A stretch of 64,000 bases of DNA from Martelella alba (GCF_005217455.1 NZ_SZPQ01000010.1:118350-182349), one strand, 5' to 3'. Shown: positions 43,282-53,307, counted from the first letter of the stretch. Made by a program: numbers and translations. Notes: a model not told the origin generated them from the letters alone.

Positions 43282-44300
43282 GGCTGCGCCTTGAATACGA
43301 TACTGTCGGCAATCCGTTTGGCGGTCGCCGGCGGCAACTCACCAACCACGGTTATCTCTTTATTATCGCGGACATCGGTATAGACCGTGCGCCGGCCGGA
43401 TCGCACATACCTTTCTGCGTTGTTCTCGCCGGTGGGGGTGTTGACGTCGACGGCGAAACCGAACAATCCGTCCGAATACAATCGGACTTCGATTGGCACA
43501 TTAACGCCGGGCAGCGTGCGGCGATTACGTGAAACTTCATCCACCCCCGCCGGAAGCCAATTGACCCGCCAGTCAAACTGGGCGGTTTCCGAACTCGGCA
43601 TGGCCAAGAGCGGCGGCAGGCTGACTTTTTGCAACCCCCTCATGGCGGTCATGATTTGCGAATCCACCACAAACGATACCACTCGGAATTGCTCCAGCGC
43701 CTCGCCGTCGCGATCAAGCAGATCCGCCCGCAGCGGAAGCTTGGTTTCAGTATCCACCCAGATGATGTAACTGAATCGGGTGCCGTCCCGCGGCACGATG
43801 CGGATGGCTTCGCACAAGCGATCGGAGACGCGTGCGCGCCCCACGGAGATAAAATCGTAGTACCGCGCCAGACGCGTGAAATCGGCGTAGACGATAGAAG
43901 GAAGGGAATCAACGATGTGATCGCCGGCAAGGGTGAAGGGTTCGAAACCCGGTTCAAAATAGCTGATTTCGTTGCCGCGCTGGAGGATCTCCAGGCGGGG
44001 ACCGTCCATTTGCAGTAATTGCGCGAACTGTTGTTTATCAATCAGCGCATGGCGAAAACGCAATGAATCGACGCCCTGCTTGCTGACACTGACATAGGCG
44101 AATTCGTAATCCAGGGTGTTGCTGGCCTGGCTCATTTGCTGCAACAGTACGCTGGGCGCCGTGGCCGGCATGGATGTTGACGGCGCATCGGTCGACGGCG
44201 CGGCGCTCGTCGTCGCGAGCGCCGGCGTCTCGGCCGGCGACTGCGTTGCATAAAGCAGACTGCCCGCCAGCAGACAGGCAGCGCACCAAAGTGACTTCAT
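43278..44300 (-). CDS. rseB: periplasmic sigma-E regulator RseB
   Basis: Binds the periplasmic part of RseA and protects it from DegS until it senses mislocalised lipopolysaccharide. The protein is 340 aa against 318 in E. coli. The signal peptide ends near PAET (about residue 24). The extra length is a Thr/Ser/Ala/Pro-rich linker (about 25-50) before the conserved core at LLQQMSQASNTLDYEFAYVS. The LolA-like large domain and the smaller C-terminal domain are complete. It overlaps rseA by 1 bp and rseC by 4 bp. Confidence 0.95.
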   Translation of the reverse strand: MKSLWCAACLLAGSLLYATQSPAETPALATTSAAPSTDAPSTSMPATAPSVLLQQMSQASNTLDYEFAYVSVSKQGVDSLRFRHALIDKQQFAQLLQMDGPRLEILQRGNEISYFEPGFEPFTLAGDHIVDSLPSIVYADFTRLARYYDFISVGRARVSDRLCEAIRIVPRDGTRFSYIIWVDTETKLPLRADLLDRDGEALEQFRVVSFVVDSQIMTAMRGLQKVSLPPLLAMPSSETAQFDWRVNWLPAGVDEVSRNRRTLPGVNVPIEVRLYSDGLFGFAVDVNTPTGENNAERYVRSGRRTVYTDVRDNKEITVVGELPPATAKRIADSIVFKAQP

Positions 44301-44962
44301 TACTGCGGTTGCATTCCTAATGACTGGGTGCCTGGAACCTGAACCGCGGCTTGCTGCGTTTCATGCTGATCAAACTGCATCTGCGTGGAATGCACCCGCC
44401 GCTGCAATTCATAATCCTGCAGGATGGCGTTTATGCGCTTGCGCTGCTCCTGCACCAATTGTTGCTGGGTGGTGGCGTCCGCCACCATGCCGCCGGACGG
44501 CACGCCCAGGCTGACCGGCGAGGCCTGCCCCATCATGGGCAAGGTATTGAACACCGGCGACTCCGGTTGGCTGTCGGCGGGGTTGCCCATGGGACGATTG
44601 TAATATTGAACGCCGAAAATCACCGCCAGAGAGACGCAGGCCGCCAGCCCCATTTGACCGGCATGAGATACCCAGGGGCTTGCCCGGCGCCAGAACGGCA
44701 GCTTGTGCCAGGTTTCCGGCCGCGGTTGGGATTCCTTGACGGCATCGGGGACCAGGCGGACCGGTTCGTCGGCGATGGCCGCGGCGACGCGGTCGGCAAT
44801 GTCGAGGTGGAGCGTCTCGCCGATATCGCCACGCAGGGTATCGCGGATTAAGTGGTAGTTTCGCCAGCTTTGTTGCAACTTGTCATCTTTGGATAAGCTG
44901 TTGATCAACTCGTTATCGAGAATCTCACCATCCATAAGAGCGGAAAGTTTTTCATTACGCAT
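44300..44962 (-). CDS. rseA: anti-sigma-E factor RseA
   Basis: Single-pass inner-membrane anti-sigma factor. The N-terminal cytosolic domain (MRNEKLSALMDGEILDNELI) holds sigma-E. A transmembrane segment (GLAACVSLAVIFGVQYY, about 105-121) leads to a periplasmic Gln-rich tail that DegS and RseP attack. The protein is 220 aa (E. coli 216). It is 28 bp downstream of rpoE and overlaps rseB by one base. Confidence 0.96.
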   Translation of the reverse strand: MRNEKLSALMDGEILDNELINSLSKDDKLQQSWRNYHLIRDTLRGDIGETLHLDIADRVAAAIADEPVRLVPDAVKESQPRPETWHKLPFWRRASPWVSHAGQMGLAACVSLAVIFGVQYYNRPMGNPADSQPESPVFNTLPMMGQASPVSLGVPSGGMVADATTQQQLVQEQRKRINAILQDYELQRRVHSTQMQFDQHETQQAAVQVPGTQSLGMQPQ

Positions 44963-44990
44963 GCCTGGGCACCTTCTCCTGCCGCCGCCA

Positions 44991-45566
44991 TTATCGCTGT
45001 ATCAGCGGTTGAATTTTATTATCTATAGCTTCGCGTGCGCGGAAAATCCGCGATCTTACCGTTCCCACCGGGCAATCCATGATGGCGGCTATTTCTTCGT
45101 AGCTTAACCCATCCAGTTCCCGAAGCGTGATGGCCATACGCAAATCCTCGGGAAGGCCCTCTATAGTGCGAAACACTATCTTTCGCAATTCATCTGACAA
45201 CATTAAATTCTCAGGGTTCGAAATTTCTTTCAACGCGCCGGCGCTTTCGTAGTTTTCCGCATCATTGGCATCCACATCGTTTGCCGGCGGACGGCGCCCC
45301 TGAGCCACCAGATAATTTTTTGCCGTATTGACGGCTATCCGATAAAGCCAAGTATAAAAGGCGCTGTCCCCGCGAAACGAATCCAGCGCGCGATAAGCCT
45401 TGATAAACGACTCCTGGGCCACATCCGGCACATCCCCCTGGGGAACATAACGGGAGACCAGGCTCGCCACTTTATGCTGGTAACGAACGACCAGTAAATT
45501 GAACGCCTTTTGATCTCCTTTCTGGACCCGTTCAACCAGCACCTGATCCGTTAACTGCTCGCTCAT
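44991..45566 (-). CDS. rpoE: RNA polymerase sigma-E factor
   Basis: ECF sigma factor for envelope stress genes. The protein is 191 aa, the E. coli length, with near-identical sequence. Region 2 contains DVAQESFIKAYRALDSFRG and region 4 contains LREDGLSYEEIA-type helix-turn-helix residues (TLRELDGLSYEEIAAIMD). A sigma-E-type promoter and a short coupled leader frame lie directly upstream. It is first in the rpoE-rseABC operon and divergent from nadB. Confidence 0.98.
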   Translation of the reverse strand: MSEQLTDQVLVERVQKGDQKAFNLLVVRYQHKVASLVSRYVPQGDVPDVAQESFIKAYRALDSFRGDSAFYTWLYRIAVNTAKNYLVAQGRRPPANDVDANDAENYESAGALKEISNPENLMLSDELRKIVFRTIEGLPEDLRMAITLRELDGLSYEEIAAIMDCPVGTVRSRIFRAREAIDNKIQPLIQR

Positions 45567-45670
45567 CCGAGGTAAATTCTCCCCAAATTTATCTCCACGC
45601 GAAAAATAGTACCGCCAGCCACTAAACCAATAACACGAGCAAGCTCCCGCTTGGAGTTTATGCTAATCAT
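45563..45670 (-). CDS. putative 35-codon leader peptide overlapping the rpoE start (RseD-like)
   Basis: A small frame ends with TGA inside the ATGA of the rpoE start, which would couple its translation to rpoE. The peptide would end NLGRIYLG; the E. coli rpoE leader ends similarly in the matching frame. The ATG at 45670 lies inside the sigma-E promoter, so only transcripts from an upstream promoter could use it. The same frame is open further upstream, so the true start may differ. The resemblance could also reflect only the conserved ribosome-binding region. Confidence 0.4.
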   Translation of the reverse strand: MISINSKRELARVIGLVAGGTIFRVEINLGRIYLG

Positions 45671-45678
45671 AAAGTTCC
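45651..45678 (-). promoter_or_regulatory. sigma-E autoregulatory promoter of rpoE
   Basis: On the minus strand GGAACTT (45672-45678) is followed after 16 bases by TCCAA (45651-45655). This fits the sigma-E pattern GGAACTT-N16-TCTRA and the arrangement in front of E. coli rpoE. Confidence 0.8.
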
Positions 45679-45971
45679 GTCCCGCCTGAATTTTTTTAAT
45701 GAATGGGAGACGTTTATCACTAATCCGGATCCCGGCCGCAACGAGAGCCAGACTATCACGAAAACGGGCGAACAGCGTCAGATTCCTGTGAAATCCGGTG
45801 AATCCCCTACGCTGTCGGCCGCCAGCGCAGGTTACCCGGTATTCGCCCGGCTGTCAGCAGACAACGACAAAATATATCTGGGTAAAATAGCAGCAATTAA
45901 CGATTCAGCGACATGGCTTTGAGTGATACCATGAGAAAACTGTCATTTCTCTTATGGTAACCACCGTTTAA
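45679..45971. other. upstream part of the rpoE-nadB intergenic region
   Basis: The remaining 290 bases between the divergent rpoE and nadB genes. Additional rpoE promoters and the nadB promoter should lie here. I could not find a convincing NadR-type inverted repeat (TGTTTA/TAAACA), and I see no gene in it. Confidence 0.4.
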
Positions 45972-47573
45972 ATGCAACCTTCAACCGAACATGTCACCGA
46001 TGTGCTGGTCATTGGCAGCGGCGCCGCGGGCCTCTCCCTGGCGCTGCGTCTGGCGGAGCATTGCCGGGTATTGGTGTTAAGCAAAGGGCCTGTCAGCGAA
46101 GGGTCGACCTATTACGCCCAAGGGGGGATAGCCGCGGCGTTCGATGAAACCGACAGCGTCGCCTCCCATGTCGAGGACACGCTTATCGCCGGCGCGGGCC
46201 TGTGCGATCGCGACGCAGTGGAATTCATCGCCGGCAACGCGCGCCATTGCGTCCAATGGCTTATCGATCAGGGCATGCTGTTTGATACCGAAAGCAGTCA
46301 GCCCACCCCCGATCGCTATCACCTGACGCGCGAGGGCGGCCACAGCCACCGGCGCATTTTGCACGCCGCGGACGCCACGGGCCGGGAAGTGGAAACCACG
46401 CTGGTCGCCAAGGCCGTCAATCATGCCAACATCCATATCATGGAGCGTTGCAACGCGGTGGATCTGATCAGCTCCAACAAGATTGGGCTGCCGGGGACCC
46501 GACGGGTGGTGGGCGCTTACATCTGGAACCGTGAAAAGGAACGGGTGGAAACCTGCCGGGCCAAAGCGGTGGTGCTGGCCACCGGCGGCGCGGCCAAGGT
46601 CTACCAATACACCACCAATCCCGATATCTCCTCCGGCGACGGTATCGCCATGGCCTGGCGGGCCGGGTGCCGGGTGGCCAACCTGGAATTCAACCAGTTT
46701 CATCCCACCTGCCTGTACCATCCCCAGGCGCGCAATTTCCTGCTGACCGAGGCGTTGCGCGGCGAGGGGGCATTGCTCAAGCGCCCCGACGGTACCCGGT
46801 TTATGCCGGATTTCGACGAACGGGGCGAGCTGGCGCCGCGCGATATCGTGGCCCGCGCCATCGATCACGAGATGAAACGTCTCGGCGTCGACTGCATGTA
46901 CCTGGATATCAGCCATAAACCGGCGGATTTCATCGAGCACCATTTCCCGATGATTTATCAGAAGCTGCTGACGCTGGATATCGACCTGACCAAACAGGCA
47001 ATACCCATTGTTCCGGCCGCCCATTACACCTGCGGCGGCGTCATGGTGGATCAGCACGGGCGCACCGATCTCGACGGCCTGTACGCCATCGGCGAGGTCA
47101 GCTATACCGGGTTGCACGGCGCCAACCGCCTTGCCTCTAATTCGCTGCTCGAATGCCTGGTCTACGGCTGGTCGGCCGCCGAGGATATACTCAAGCGCAT
47201 GCCGGCCATCAAACTGGCTAAATCCCTGCCGCCCTGGGACGAAAGCCGGGTCAGCAATTCCGACGAAGAAGTGGTGTTACAGCATAACTGGCATGAGCTA
47301 AGGCTGTTTATGTGGGACTATGTCGGCATTGTCCGCACCACCAAGCGGCTGGAACGGGCGATGCACCGGATCAACCTGTTGCAAAGGGAGATAGATGAAT
47401 ACTATTCCAACTTCCGTATCTCCAATAACCTGCTGGAAGTCCGAAACCTGATCCAGGTCGCCGAGCTGATTGTCCGCAGCGCCTTGTCCCGCAAGGAAAG
47501 CCGCGGCTTGCACTACACCTTGGATTATCCAGACATGCTCAGCGATCCGCAGCCCACCATTCTTCAGCCCTGA
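45972..47573 (+). CDS. nadB: L-aspartate oxidase
   Basis: FAD enzyme that oxidises aspartate to iminoaspartate, the first step of NAD synthesis. The protein is 533 aa (E. coli 540). The FAD-binding [19 protein letters not shown] and [12 protein letters not shown] motifs are present, as are the active-site region [25 protein letters not shown] and the [14 protein letters not shown] loop. It is divergent from rpoE, as in E. coli. Confidence 0.97.
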   Translation: MQPSTEHVTDVLVIGSGAAGLSLALRLAEHCRVLVLSKGPVSEGSTYYAQGGIAAAFDETDSVASHVEDTLIAGAGLCDRDAVEFIAGNARHCVQWLIDQGMLFDTESSQPTPDRYHLTREGGHSHRRILHAADATGREVETTLVAKAVNHANIHIMERCNAVDLISSNKIGLPGTRRVVGAYIWNREKERVETCRAKAVVLATGGAAKVYQYTTNPDISSGDGIAMAWRAGCRVANLEFNQFHPTCLYHPQARNFLLTEALRGEGALLKRPDGTRFMPDFDERGELAPRDIVARAIDHEMKRLGVDCMYLDISHKPADFIEHHFPMIYQKLLTLDIDLTKQAIPIVPAAHYTCGGVMVDQHGRTDLDGLYAIGEVSYTGLHGANRLASNSLLECLVYGWSAAEDILKRMPAIKLAKSLPPWDESRVSNSDEEVVLQHNWHELRLFMWDYVGIVRTTKRLERAMHRINLLQREIDEYYSNFRISNNLLEVRNLIQVAELIVRSALSRKESRGLHYTLDYPDMLSDPQPTILQP

Positions 47574-47625
47574 CGGTCCGGTGCCGGGTGGCGCGGCCCA
47601 CACGCCGCGCCGTTGCGCCAGCCGG

Positions 47626-48369
47626 TCAGGATCCCAGATAAAACTCCCGGGTCAGCGCGCGATATTCCGGCGTATACGCCCGATCATTTCCACGCAGGCT
47701 TAAGGTGGAATATGCGCACGTCCCCGCCGCGCAAGAAAATTCCAGCAGGCTGCGGTGGGGCGGTTTGCCAGGCGAATCGGCCACGTCGCACCGGCGGCGC
47801 AAAAACCACCCGCCCGCCGGCGCGGCGGCGGCCAGTCGTCCGGCGAGATGGTACGGCAGTACCAGGGCGAGCCGGCCCCGCGGCGTCGCTACCCGCCTGG
47901 CGGCCGCCAGCAAGGGTTCGTGGCCCAGCGTCACGGTATAGCGGGCCCGATCGCGGCCGGTATCGCGGCATGGCACTCCGGACGGGAAATACGGCGGGTT
48001 GCTGACAATAAGATCATAGCGGGTGGCCGCGGCGACGGCGTAGTCCAGAATATCGGCGCCGATGACCCGCAATCGATCGCGCCAGGGGCTGGCGCCGCAG
48101 TTCTCCGCCGCCTGGGCGGCGGCATCGCCGTCCAGCTCCAGCGCGTCGATCATGACGTCGGACGGCGTCCGCTGGGCCAGCATCAGGGCGATGAGACCGC
48201 AACCGGCGCCGATATCCAGAATGCGCCCGGAGGCGATAAGCGGCGCCCAGGCGCCCAGCAACACCCCGTCGGTGCCCACCTTCATGGCGCAGCGATCATG
48301 GGCGACAAAAAATTGTCGAAAGGTAAATCCGTCCCGGCGTAAATCCGCTTTGCGGCTCTGCGTGGCCAT
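47626..48369 (-). CDS. trmN6: tRNA1(Val) (adenine37-N6)-methyltransferase
   Basis: SAM-dependent methyltransferase (YfiC) that makes m6A37 in tRNA-Val. The start is the ATG at 48369 (MATQSRKADLRRDGFTFRQFF), giving 247 aa (E. coli 245). The SAM motif ILDIGAGCGLIALMLAQR and the catalytic SNPPY tetrad are present. It is convergent with nadB and divergent from srmB, in the conserved order. Confidence 0.93.
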   Translation of the reverse strand: MATQSRKADLRRDGFTFRQFFVAHDRCAMKVGTDGVLLGAWAPLIASGRILDIGAGCGLIALMLAQRTPSDVMIDALELDGDAAAQAAENCGASPWRDRLRVIGADILDYAVAAATRYDLIVSNPPYFPSGVPCRDTGRDRARYTVTLGHEPLLAAARRVATPRGRLALVLPYHLAGRLAAAAPAGGWFLRRRCDVADSPGKPPHRSLLEFSCAAGTCAYSTLSLRGNDRAYTPEYRALTREFYLGS

Positions 48370-48503
48370 CGTCGTTCGCTCCGTCCGATCCGGAGACATA
48401 CTTTATGTCAAAAACCGTTGCGGGTAAAAGCGGCTTTCAGACGGAAACAGATGAACAATGGGCGGGATCCGTCTATAATCTGCGCCCCAACCAGAGGTAG
48501 ACC

Positions 48504-49847
48504 ATGACTGTGACCCAATTTTCCGATCTCGACTTACACGAAAGCCTGCTTGCCGCCCTGGCCGACAAAGGCTACGAACGCCCCACCGCCATCCAGATCG
48601 AGGCGATTCCGCCCGCCATGGAAGGCCGGGACGTTTTGGGTTCGGCGCCTACCGGGACGGGGAAAACCGCCGCTTATCTGCTGCCGGCGCTGCAACATCT
48701 GCTCGATTTCCCCCGCCGCAAGCCGGGGCCGCCGCGAATCCTGATTATCACGCCTACCCGTGAGCTGGCCATGCAGGTAGCCATACAGGCCAAGGCGCTG
48801 GCGGCCCATACCCGCCTGGATGTCGCCACGATAACCGGCGGCGTCGCGTACATGAATCATGCCGAGGTCTTTAGCGAAAACCAGGATATCGTGGTCGCCA
48901 CCACCGGCCGGCTGCTGCAATACATCCGGGAAGAAAATTTCGACTGCCGCGCGGTGGAAACCCTGATTCTGGATGAAGCGGACCGCATGCTGGATATGGG
49001 TTTCGCCCAGGATGTGGAATGTATCGCCGCCGAAACCCGCTGGCGTAAACAGACTTCGTTGTTTTCCGCCACGCTTGAGGGCAACGCGGTCAAGGATTTC
49101 GCCGAGCGCCTGCTCAACGACCCGGTGGAAATCGACGCCACGCCGTCCCGGCGGGAGCGCAAAAAAATTCTTCAATGGTATTACCGCGCGGATAATCTGG
49201 AGCACAAAACCGCTTTACTGCGCCATATTCTGCAACAACCCGACGTCACCAAAAGCATCGTGTTCGTCCGTAAACGGGAACGGGTGCATGAGGTGGCCGG
49301 CTGGTTGCATGAGGCCGGCATTGCGTCCTGCCATCTGGAAGGCGAAATGGTGCAGGCCAAGCGCAACGAGGCCATTAAGCGCTTGTCGGACGGCCGGGTC
49401 CGGGTGCTGATCGCCACCGATGTGGCCGCGCGCGGCCTGGATATCGACGATATCAGCCATGTCGTTAATTTCGATTTGCCCGGCACCGCCGACGTTTATC
49501 TGCATCGTATTGGCCGCACTGCCCGCGCCGGGCGTAAAGGGTCGGCCATTTCCCTGGTTGAAGCCCACGATCATTTACTTTTGGGGAAAATCAGCCGCTA
49601 TCTGAATGAGCCGCTGAAAGCCCGGATCATCGACGGGCTGCGCCCGACGACCCACGCGCCGTCCGCCAAAGCCACGGGGAAGCCGTCAAAAAAAGTGCTG
49701 GCGAAACGGCAAGCGCAGAAAAAGCAGCAAAAAGCCAAGGAAAAGACCAAAGTACGGTTACGGGATAAGCGGAATATCGGCAAGCGCCGGACCCCCAGCC
49801 ATAATGACGGCCCGACGGCGGGCGTTCCCCCGACCAGTGATGAATAA
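48504..49847 (+). CDS. srmB: ATP-dependent RNA helicase SrmB
   Basis: DEAD-box helicase that acts early in 50S subunit assembly. The protein is 447 aa (E. coli 444). The Q motif lies near residues 25-32, Walker A is SAPTGTGKT (47-55), and the DEAD box is LILDEADRMLDMGF. SAT and HRIGRTARAG follow. A basic, Lys/Gln-rich C-terminal tail probably binds RNA. Confidence 0.96.
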   Translation: MTVTQFSDLDLHESLLAALADKGYERPTAIQIEAIPPAMEGRDVLGSAPTGTGKTAAYLLPALQHLLDFPRRKPGPPRILIITPTRELAMQVAIQAKALAAHTRLDVATITGGVAYMNHAEVFSENQDIVVATTGRLLQYIREENFDCRAVETLILDEADRMLDMGFAQDVECIAAETRWRKQTSLFSATLEGNAVKDFAERLLNDPVEIDATPSRRERKKILQWYYRADNLEHKTALLRHILQQPDVTKSIVFVRKRERVHEVAGWLHEAGIASCHLEGEMVQAKRNEAIKRLSDGRVRVLIATDVAARGLDIDDISHVVNFDLPGTADVYLHRIGRTARAGRKGSAISLVEAHDHLLLGKISRYLNEPLKARIIDGLRPTTHAPSAKATGKPSKKVLAKRQAQKKQQKAKEKTKVRLRDKRNIGKRRTPSHNDGPTAGVPPTSDE

Positions 49848-50214
49848 TTCAGCGCCGTAGAGGAAAAGCCGCCGTTTCCGACGGCTTTCCGTAATGAGAA
49901 CCTCTCTCTTTTAGCCGTTTTGTGCCGTTGCCCTTCGCTTTGCTTTTTTTCCAGGAATTTAGCCGGGCCCGCCCGTTAAGTCAGCCGGATAACCGCTTTT
50001 TTTTTGCTGAAAATCAATATATTAACTGTAAAATGATCTCAACGGGGTTTTGTGCAAAATAACATCGCCCAGGAACATTCGCCGCGCCGCCGGCAAGCCG
50101 GCGGCCTCAAAATAAAATATAATTACCTGATTAATAGATTATTTGTTAATTGATGGTTAATTAGACGATCGCAAAAAAAGGGGCCTAGGCCCCTTTTACA
50201 TACCGCACCGACAA
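49848..50214. other. srmB-grcA intergenic region
   Basis: About 370 bases without a supported gene; the yfiE-yfiK genes found here in E. coli are absent. A weak hairpin after srmB (AAAGCCG/CGGCTTT, 49865-49888) has no T-run. A perfect 9-bp-arm palindrome lies at 50086-50105 (GCCGCCGGC-AA-GCCGGCGGC). The rest is A/T-rich. The grcA terminator lies at the right end. Confidence 0.5.
50173..50197 (-). terminator. intrinsic terminator of grcA
   Basis: A 22-bp perfect palindrome (AAAAGGGGCC and its complement) is followed on the minus strand by a seven-T run, 18 bp after the grcA stop. Confidence 0.9.
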
Positions 50215-50598
50215 TTATAGAGAGGATGTGAACGTCCGGCTGATCACGTCGCGTTGCTGTTCGGGCGTAAGGGAATTGAAACGCACGGCATAGCCCGACA
50301 CGCGGATGGTCAATTGCGGATACTTATCCGGATTGGCGATAGCGTCTTCCAAGGTTTCGCGGGTCAGAACATTGACGTTCAAATGCTGGCCGCCTTCCAC
50401 TTGCACGATCTCCTTGTTTTCCAGGGGGATCTGGCGATATTCGATATTGCCAAGTTCACTCAGCGCCACAACCTGGTCATCGGCATAGCCGGCCACGGCG
50501 CACAGGCAGCGAGCCTGTTCAATATTGTTGTCCAGCAACCAGAATGAATTGATCAATGCCTTGTTATCAGCCTGGGTAATTTGGGTTCCGATAATCAT
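50215..50598 (-). CDS. grcA: autonomous glycyl radical cofactor GrcA
   Basis: Small spare glycyl-radical domain that restores oxygen-damaged pyruvate formate-lyase. The protein is 127 aa. The radical motif RVSGYAVRF has G102, and the rest matches the PFL C-terminus ([19 protein letters not shown]). Two FNR sites upstream point to anaerobic induction. It is divergent from ung. Confidence 0.97.
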   Translation of the reverse strand: MIIGTQITQADNKALINSFWLLDNNIEQARCLCAVAGYADDQVVALSELGNIEYRQIPLENKEIVQVEGGQHLNVNVLTRETLEDAIANPDKYPQLTIRVSGYAVRFNSLTPEQQRDVISRTFTSSL

Positions 50599-50693
50599 GA
50601 AATTCCTCCTCGGTGTGGCCTAAACGCTGCCAAATCATGTCCGTCACTTGTTAGGGGTCTGTGGACATTTGGTAAAACCAATTTGTCATGGGG

Positions 50694-50737
50694 ATTATAT
50701 ACCACCCAGTCCGTCGCCAAACCTTGATTTAAATCAA
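50694..50737 (-). promoter_or_regulatory. grcA promoter with proximal FNR site
   Basis: A perfect FNR palindrome TTGAT-TTAA-ATCAA (50724-50737) lies upstream of a perfect TATAAT (50694-50699, minus strand). The palindrome centre would be about 41-44 bp before the start of transcription, the position of a class II FNR activator site. Confidence 0.9.
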
Positions 50738-50776
50738 TTTTAACCAAAATAACTCATTTCTCAAAAAGACATGTTT

Positions 50777-50790
50777 TTGTTTTATATCAA
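50777..50790. promoter_or_regulatory. distal FNR site of grcA
   Basis: TTGTT-TTAT-ATCAA matches the FNR consensus at nine of ten positions and is centred 53 bp from the proximal site. E. coli yfiD (grcA) has FNR sites at -40.5 and -93.5, the same 53-bp separation, where the distal site tunes expression. Confidence 0.75.
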
Positions 50791-50938
50791 TTTTCCAAAT
50801 TATTCTCGCATCATTTATTTAAAATTTATTTTAAAAATTATCAAAAATTTTGCCTATCGCCTTCCGACGGAAAACGTTCCCCCCCGGACCGATACCCGGT
50901 AAGCTATCGCGCAAGGCAAGTTCAACATGGAGTGTAAA

Positions 50939-51652
50939 ATGACCGCAAGTCCGACCTGGCGAGATACCCTCGCCGAAGAAAAAACCAAATCCTACTTTCA
51001 GCAAACGCTGGCGTTCGTGGCCAGAGAAAGAGCGGCGGGGAAAACCGTGTATCCCCCGCAGCATGACGTTTTCAATGCGTTTCGCTATACTGAACTCTCG
51101 GCGGTCAAAGTCGTTATCCTTGGCCAGGATCCCTATCATGGTCCCAATCAGGCCCACGGACTGTCTTTTTCAGTCCGGCCGGGCGTGCCCGCCCCGCCCT
51201 CGCTGGTGAACATCTTTAAGGAATTGGCTGATGACATACCCGGCTTTAGACCGCCGGAGCACGGTTGCCTGCAAAGCTGGGCCGAACAGGGCGTGCTCCT
51301 GCTCAACACCGTGCTGACCGTGGAAGCGGGTCACGCCCATTCCCACGCCAGCCTGGGTTGGGAGACGTTCACTGATAAGGTGATCGAAGTGCTTAATCAA
51401 TGCCGGGAAGGGATTGTATTTCTCTTGTGGGGATCTCATGCGCAAAAAAAGGGCGGGATCATCGATCCGCGTCGGCACCATGTGCTCAAAGCGCCGCATC
51501 CCTCGCCGCTATCGGCGCATCGCGGCTTTCTGGGCTGCCGGCATTTTTCCAAAACCAACGCTTTTCTGACGCAGCAGGGCCTGGCGCCCATCGACTGGCA
51601 ACCCCGGCTGCCGGCCGCGCAAACCGACAGACCCCGCGCCCCCATGCAATAA
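50939..51652 (+). CDS. ung: uracil-DNA glycosylase
   Basis: Removes uracil from DNA to start base-excision repair. The start is the ATG at 50939 ([15 protein letters not shown]) behind TGGAG, giving 237 aa (E. coli 229). The catalytic D64 is in GQDPYHG, and the [17 protein letters not shown] loop with the catalytic His is intact. The C-terminus is slightly longer than in E. coli. It is divergent from grcA. Confidence 0.97.
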   Translation: MTASPTWRDTLAEEKTKSYFQQTLAFVARERAAGKTVYPPQHDVFNAFRYTELSAVKVVILGQDPYHGPNQAHGLSFSVRPGVPAPPSLVNIFKELADDIPGFRPPEHGCLQSWAEQGVLLLNTVLTVEAGHAHSHASLGWETFTDKVIEVLNQCREGIVFLLWGSHAQKKGGIIDPRRHHVLKAPHPSPLSAHRGFLGCRHFSKTNAFLTQQGLAPIDWQPRLPAAQTDRPRAPMQ

Positions 51653-51713
51653 CAACCTTGCCGGACGGGCGCTTAGGGCGCAAAACCGCATTCACGCCGG
51701 AAAGCCGCGAAAA

Positions 51714-52304
51714 TCAACCGCGCGCTTTGGATACCGCAACCATGGCGGGGCGCAGCAGACGGCCGTTTAAGGTATAGCCTTTTTGCATCACCATCATGAC
51801 CTGGTTGGGTTCGAACTCCTCGGTTTCCAGCAACGTCATGGCTTGATGCACGGCAGGATCGAACGGCACATGGGTCTCGCCGACGACGTCGATGCCGAAT
51901 TTGCGCACCACGTCCAGCAACGATTTCAGCGTCAGTTCCACACCTTCGATAAGCGGAGCCAGCGCTTCATTGGCACGGTCGACGTTATCCAACCCGCGCT
52001 CCAGATTATCGATCACCGGCAATAATTCACCGGAAAACTTCTCCAGGGCGAATTTATGCGCTTTCTCCACATCCATCTCGGCGCGGCGCCGCACATTTTC
52101 CAGTTCCGCTTTGGCGCGCAGCAGACTGTCACGTTCCCGTTGTTGCAGTTCATCCAGTTTGGCTTGCAGAACAGCGATCTGCTCATCGCGCGGATCCACG
52201 ACTTCTGCCGTCTCGGGTAACGCTTCCTCTTCTTCCCGCCCAGGTTCCATATCGATTTCCGGTGAGACTTGCTCGTCAGGGGTCTTCTGTTCTTTACTAC
52301 TCAT
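51714..52304 (-). CDS. grpE: nucleotide exchange factor GrpE
   Basis: Releases ADP from DnaK in the Hsp70 cycle and acts as a thermosensor. The protein is 196 aa from the second ATG (52304, [12 protein letters not shown]). An acidic disordered N-terminus precedes a long coiled coil (about 45-110) and the C-terminal beta domain ending [26 protein letters not shown] consensus sigma-32 promoter lies upstream. It is divergent from nadK. Confidence 0.97.
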   Translation of the reverse strand: MSSKEQKTPDEQVSPEIDMEPGREEEEALPETAEVVDPRDEQIAVLQAKLDELQQRERDSLLRAKAELENVRRRAEMDVEKAHKFALEKFSGELLPVIDNLERGLDNVDRANEALAPLIEGVELTLKSLLDVVRKFGIDVVGETHVPFDPAVHQAMTLLETEEFEPNQVMMVMQKGYTLNGRLLRPAMVAVSKARG

Positions 52305-52350
52305 CATGAGTTTCTCCGCGTTTTAGCCTTGGTAACTTGCCACTTCGCAT

Positions 52351-52379
52351 ATTATGGGGATGAATAGCGGGGATTCAAG
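52351..52379 (-). promoter_or_regulatory. sigma-32 heat-shock promoter of grpE
   Basis: On the minus strand CTTGAAT is followed, after CCCCGCTATTCAT, by CCCCATAAT. This matches the sigma-32 consensus (CTTGAA, 13-15 bp, CCCCATNT) almost exactly and lies about 47 bp upstream of grpE. Confidence 0.9.
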
Positions 52380-52428
52380 GGATGACGCATAATGTAGTCA
52401 GCGCAACATGGCGAGGAAAAGCAATAAC

Positions 52429-53307
52429 ATGAATACACCCTTTCAAAGCATTGGTATCGTCGGCCACCCGCGCCATCCTAACGCGCTCGCCACGCATGAA
52501 ATGCTTTATCATTGGTTACTGGCGAAGGGACACAATGTCATTATCGAACATCAAATCGCCCGGGATTTGAATTTACGCGACGCCGATACCGGCAGCCTGG
52601 CGGATATCGGCCGGCTGGCCGATCTGGCGGTGGTGGTGGGCGGCGACGGCAATATGCTGGGCGCGGCCCGGATTCTGGCGCGCTACGACACCAAGGTGAT
52701 CGGCATTAACCGAGGCAATCTGGGGTTTCTCACCGACCTCGATCCGGATTCGGCTTTGCAACAATTGTCCGACGTACTGGCCGGCGCTTACCGCTGCGAA
52801 ACGCGTTTTCTGCTGGAGGCGCAGGTCTGCCGCGACAATCAGTGCGGGCGGCTGAGCACCGCCATTAACGAAGTGGTGCTGCATCCGGGCAAAGTCGCGC
52901 ACATGATTGAATTCGAGGTTTATATCGATGACAGTTTCGCTTTCTCGCAGCGATCCGATGGATTGATCATCGCCACGCCCACGGGCTCCACCGCCTATTC
53001 CCTCTCGGCCGGCGGACCAATCCTGACCCCGCCGCTGGATGCCATCGTGCTGGTGCCGATGTTTCCCCATACCCTTTCCTCGCGGCCTTTGGTCATCAAC
53101 GGCAGCAGTACCATCCGGCTCAAGTTCTCGCAGATCAGCAGCGAACTGGAAATCAGCTGCGACAGCCAGATAGCCCTGCCCATCCAGGAAGGCGAGGAGA
53201 TTTTTATCCGCCGCAGCGATTACCATCTTGATCTGGTGCATCCGCACGATTACAACTATTTCAATACATTAAGCTCGAAATTGGGCTGGTCGAAAAAATT
53301 GTTCTAA
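52429..53307 (+). CDS. nadK: NAD kinase
   Basis: Phosphorylates NAD to NADP. The start is the ATG at 52429 ([20 protein letters not shown]), giving 292 aa as in E. coli. The catalytic GGDGNML has D73, and the conserved [15 protein letters not shown] and [14 protein letters not shown] end are present. It is divergent from grpE and followed by recN, as in E. coli. Confidence 0.97.
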   Translation: MNTPFQSIGIVGHPRHPNALATHEMLYHWLLAKGHNVIIEHQIARDLNLRDADTGSLADIGRLADLAVVVGGDGNMLGAARILARYDTKVIGINRGNLGFLTDLDPDSALQQLSDVLAGAYRCETRFLLEAQVCRDNQCGRLSTAINEVVLHPGKVAHMIEFEVYIDDSFAFSQRSDGLIIATPTGSTAYSLSAGGPILTPPLDAIVLVPMFPHTLSSRPLVINGSSTIRLKFSQISSELEISCDSQIALPIQEGEEIFIRRSDYHLDLVHPHDYNYFNTLSSKLGWSKKLF

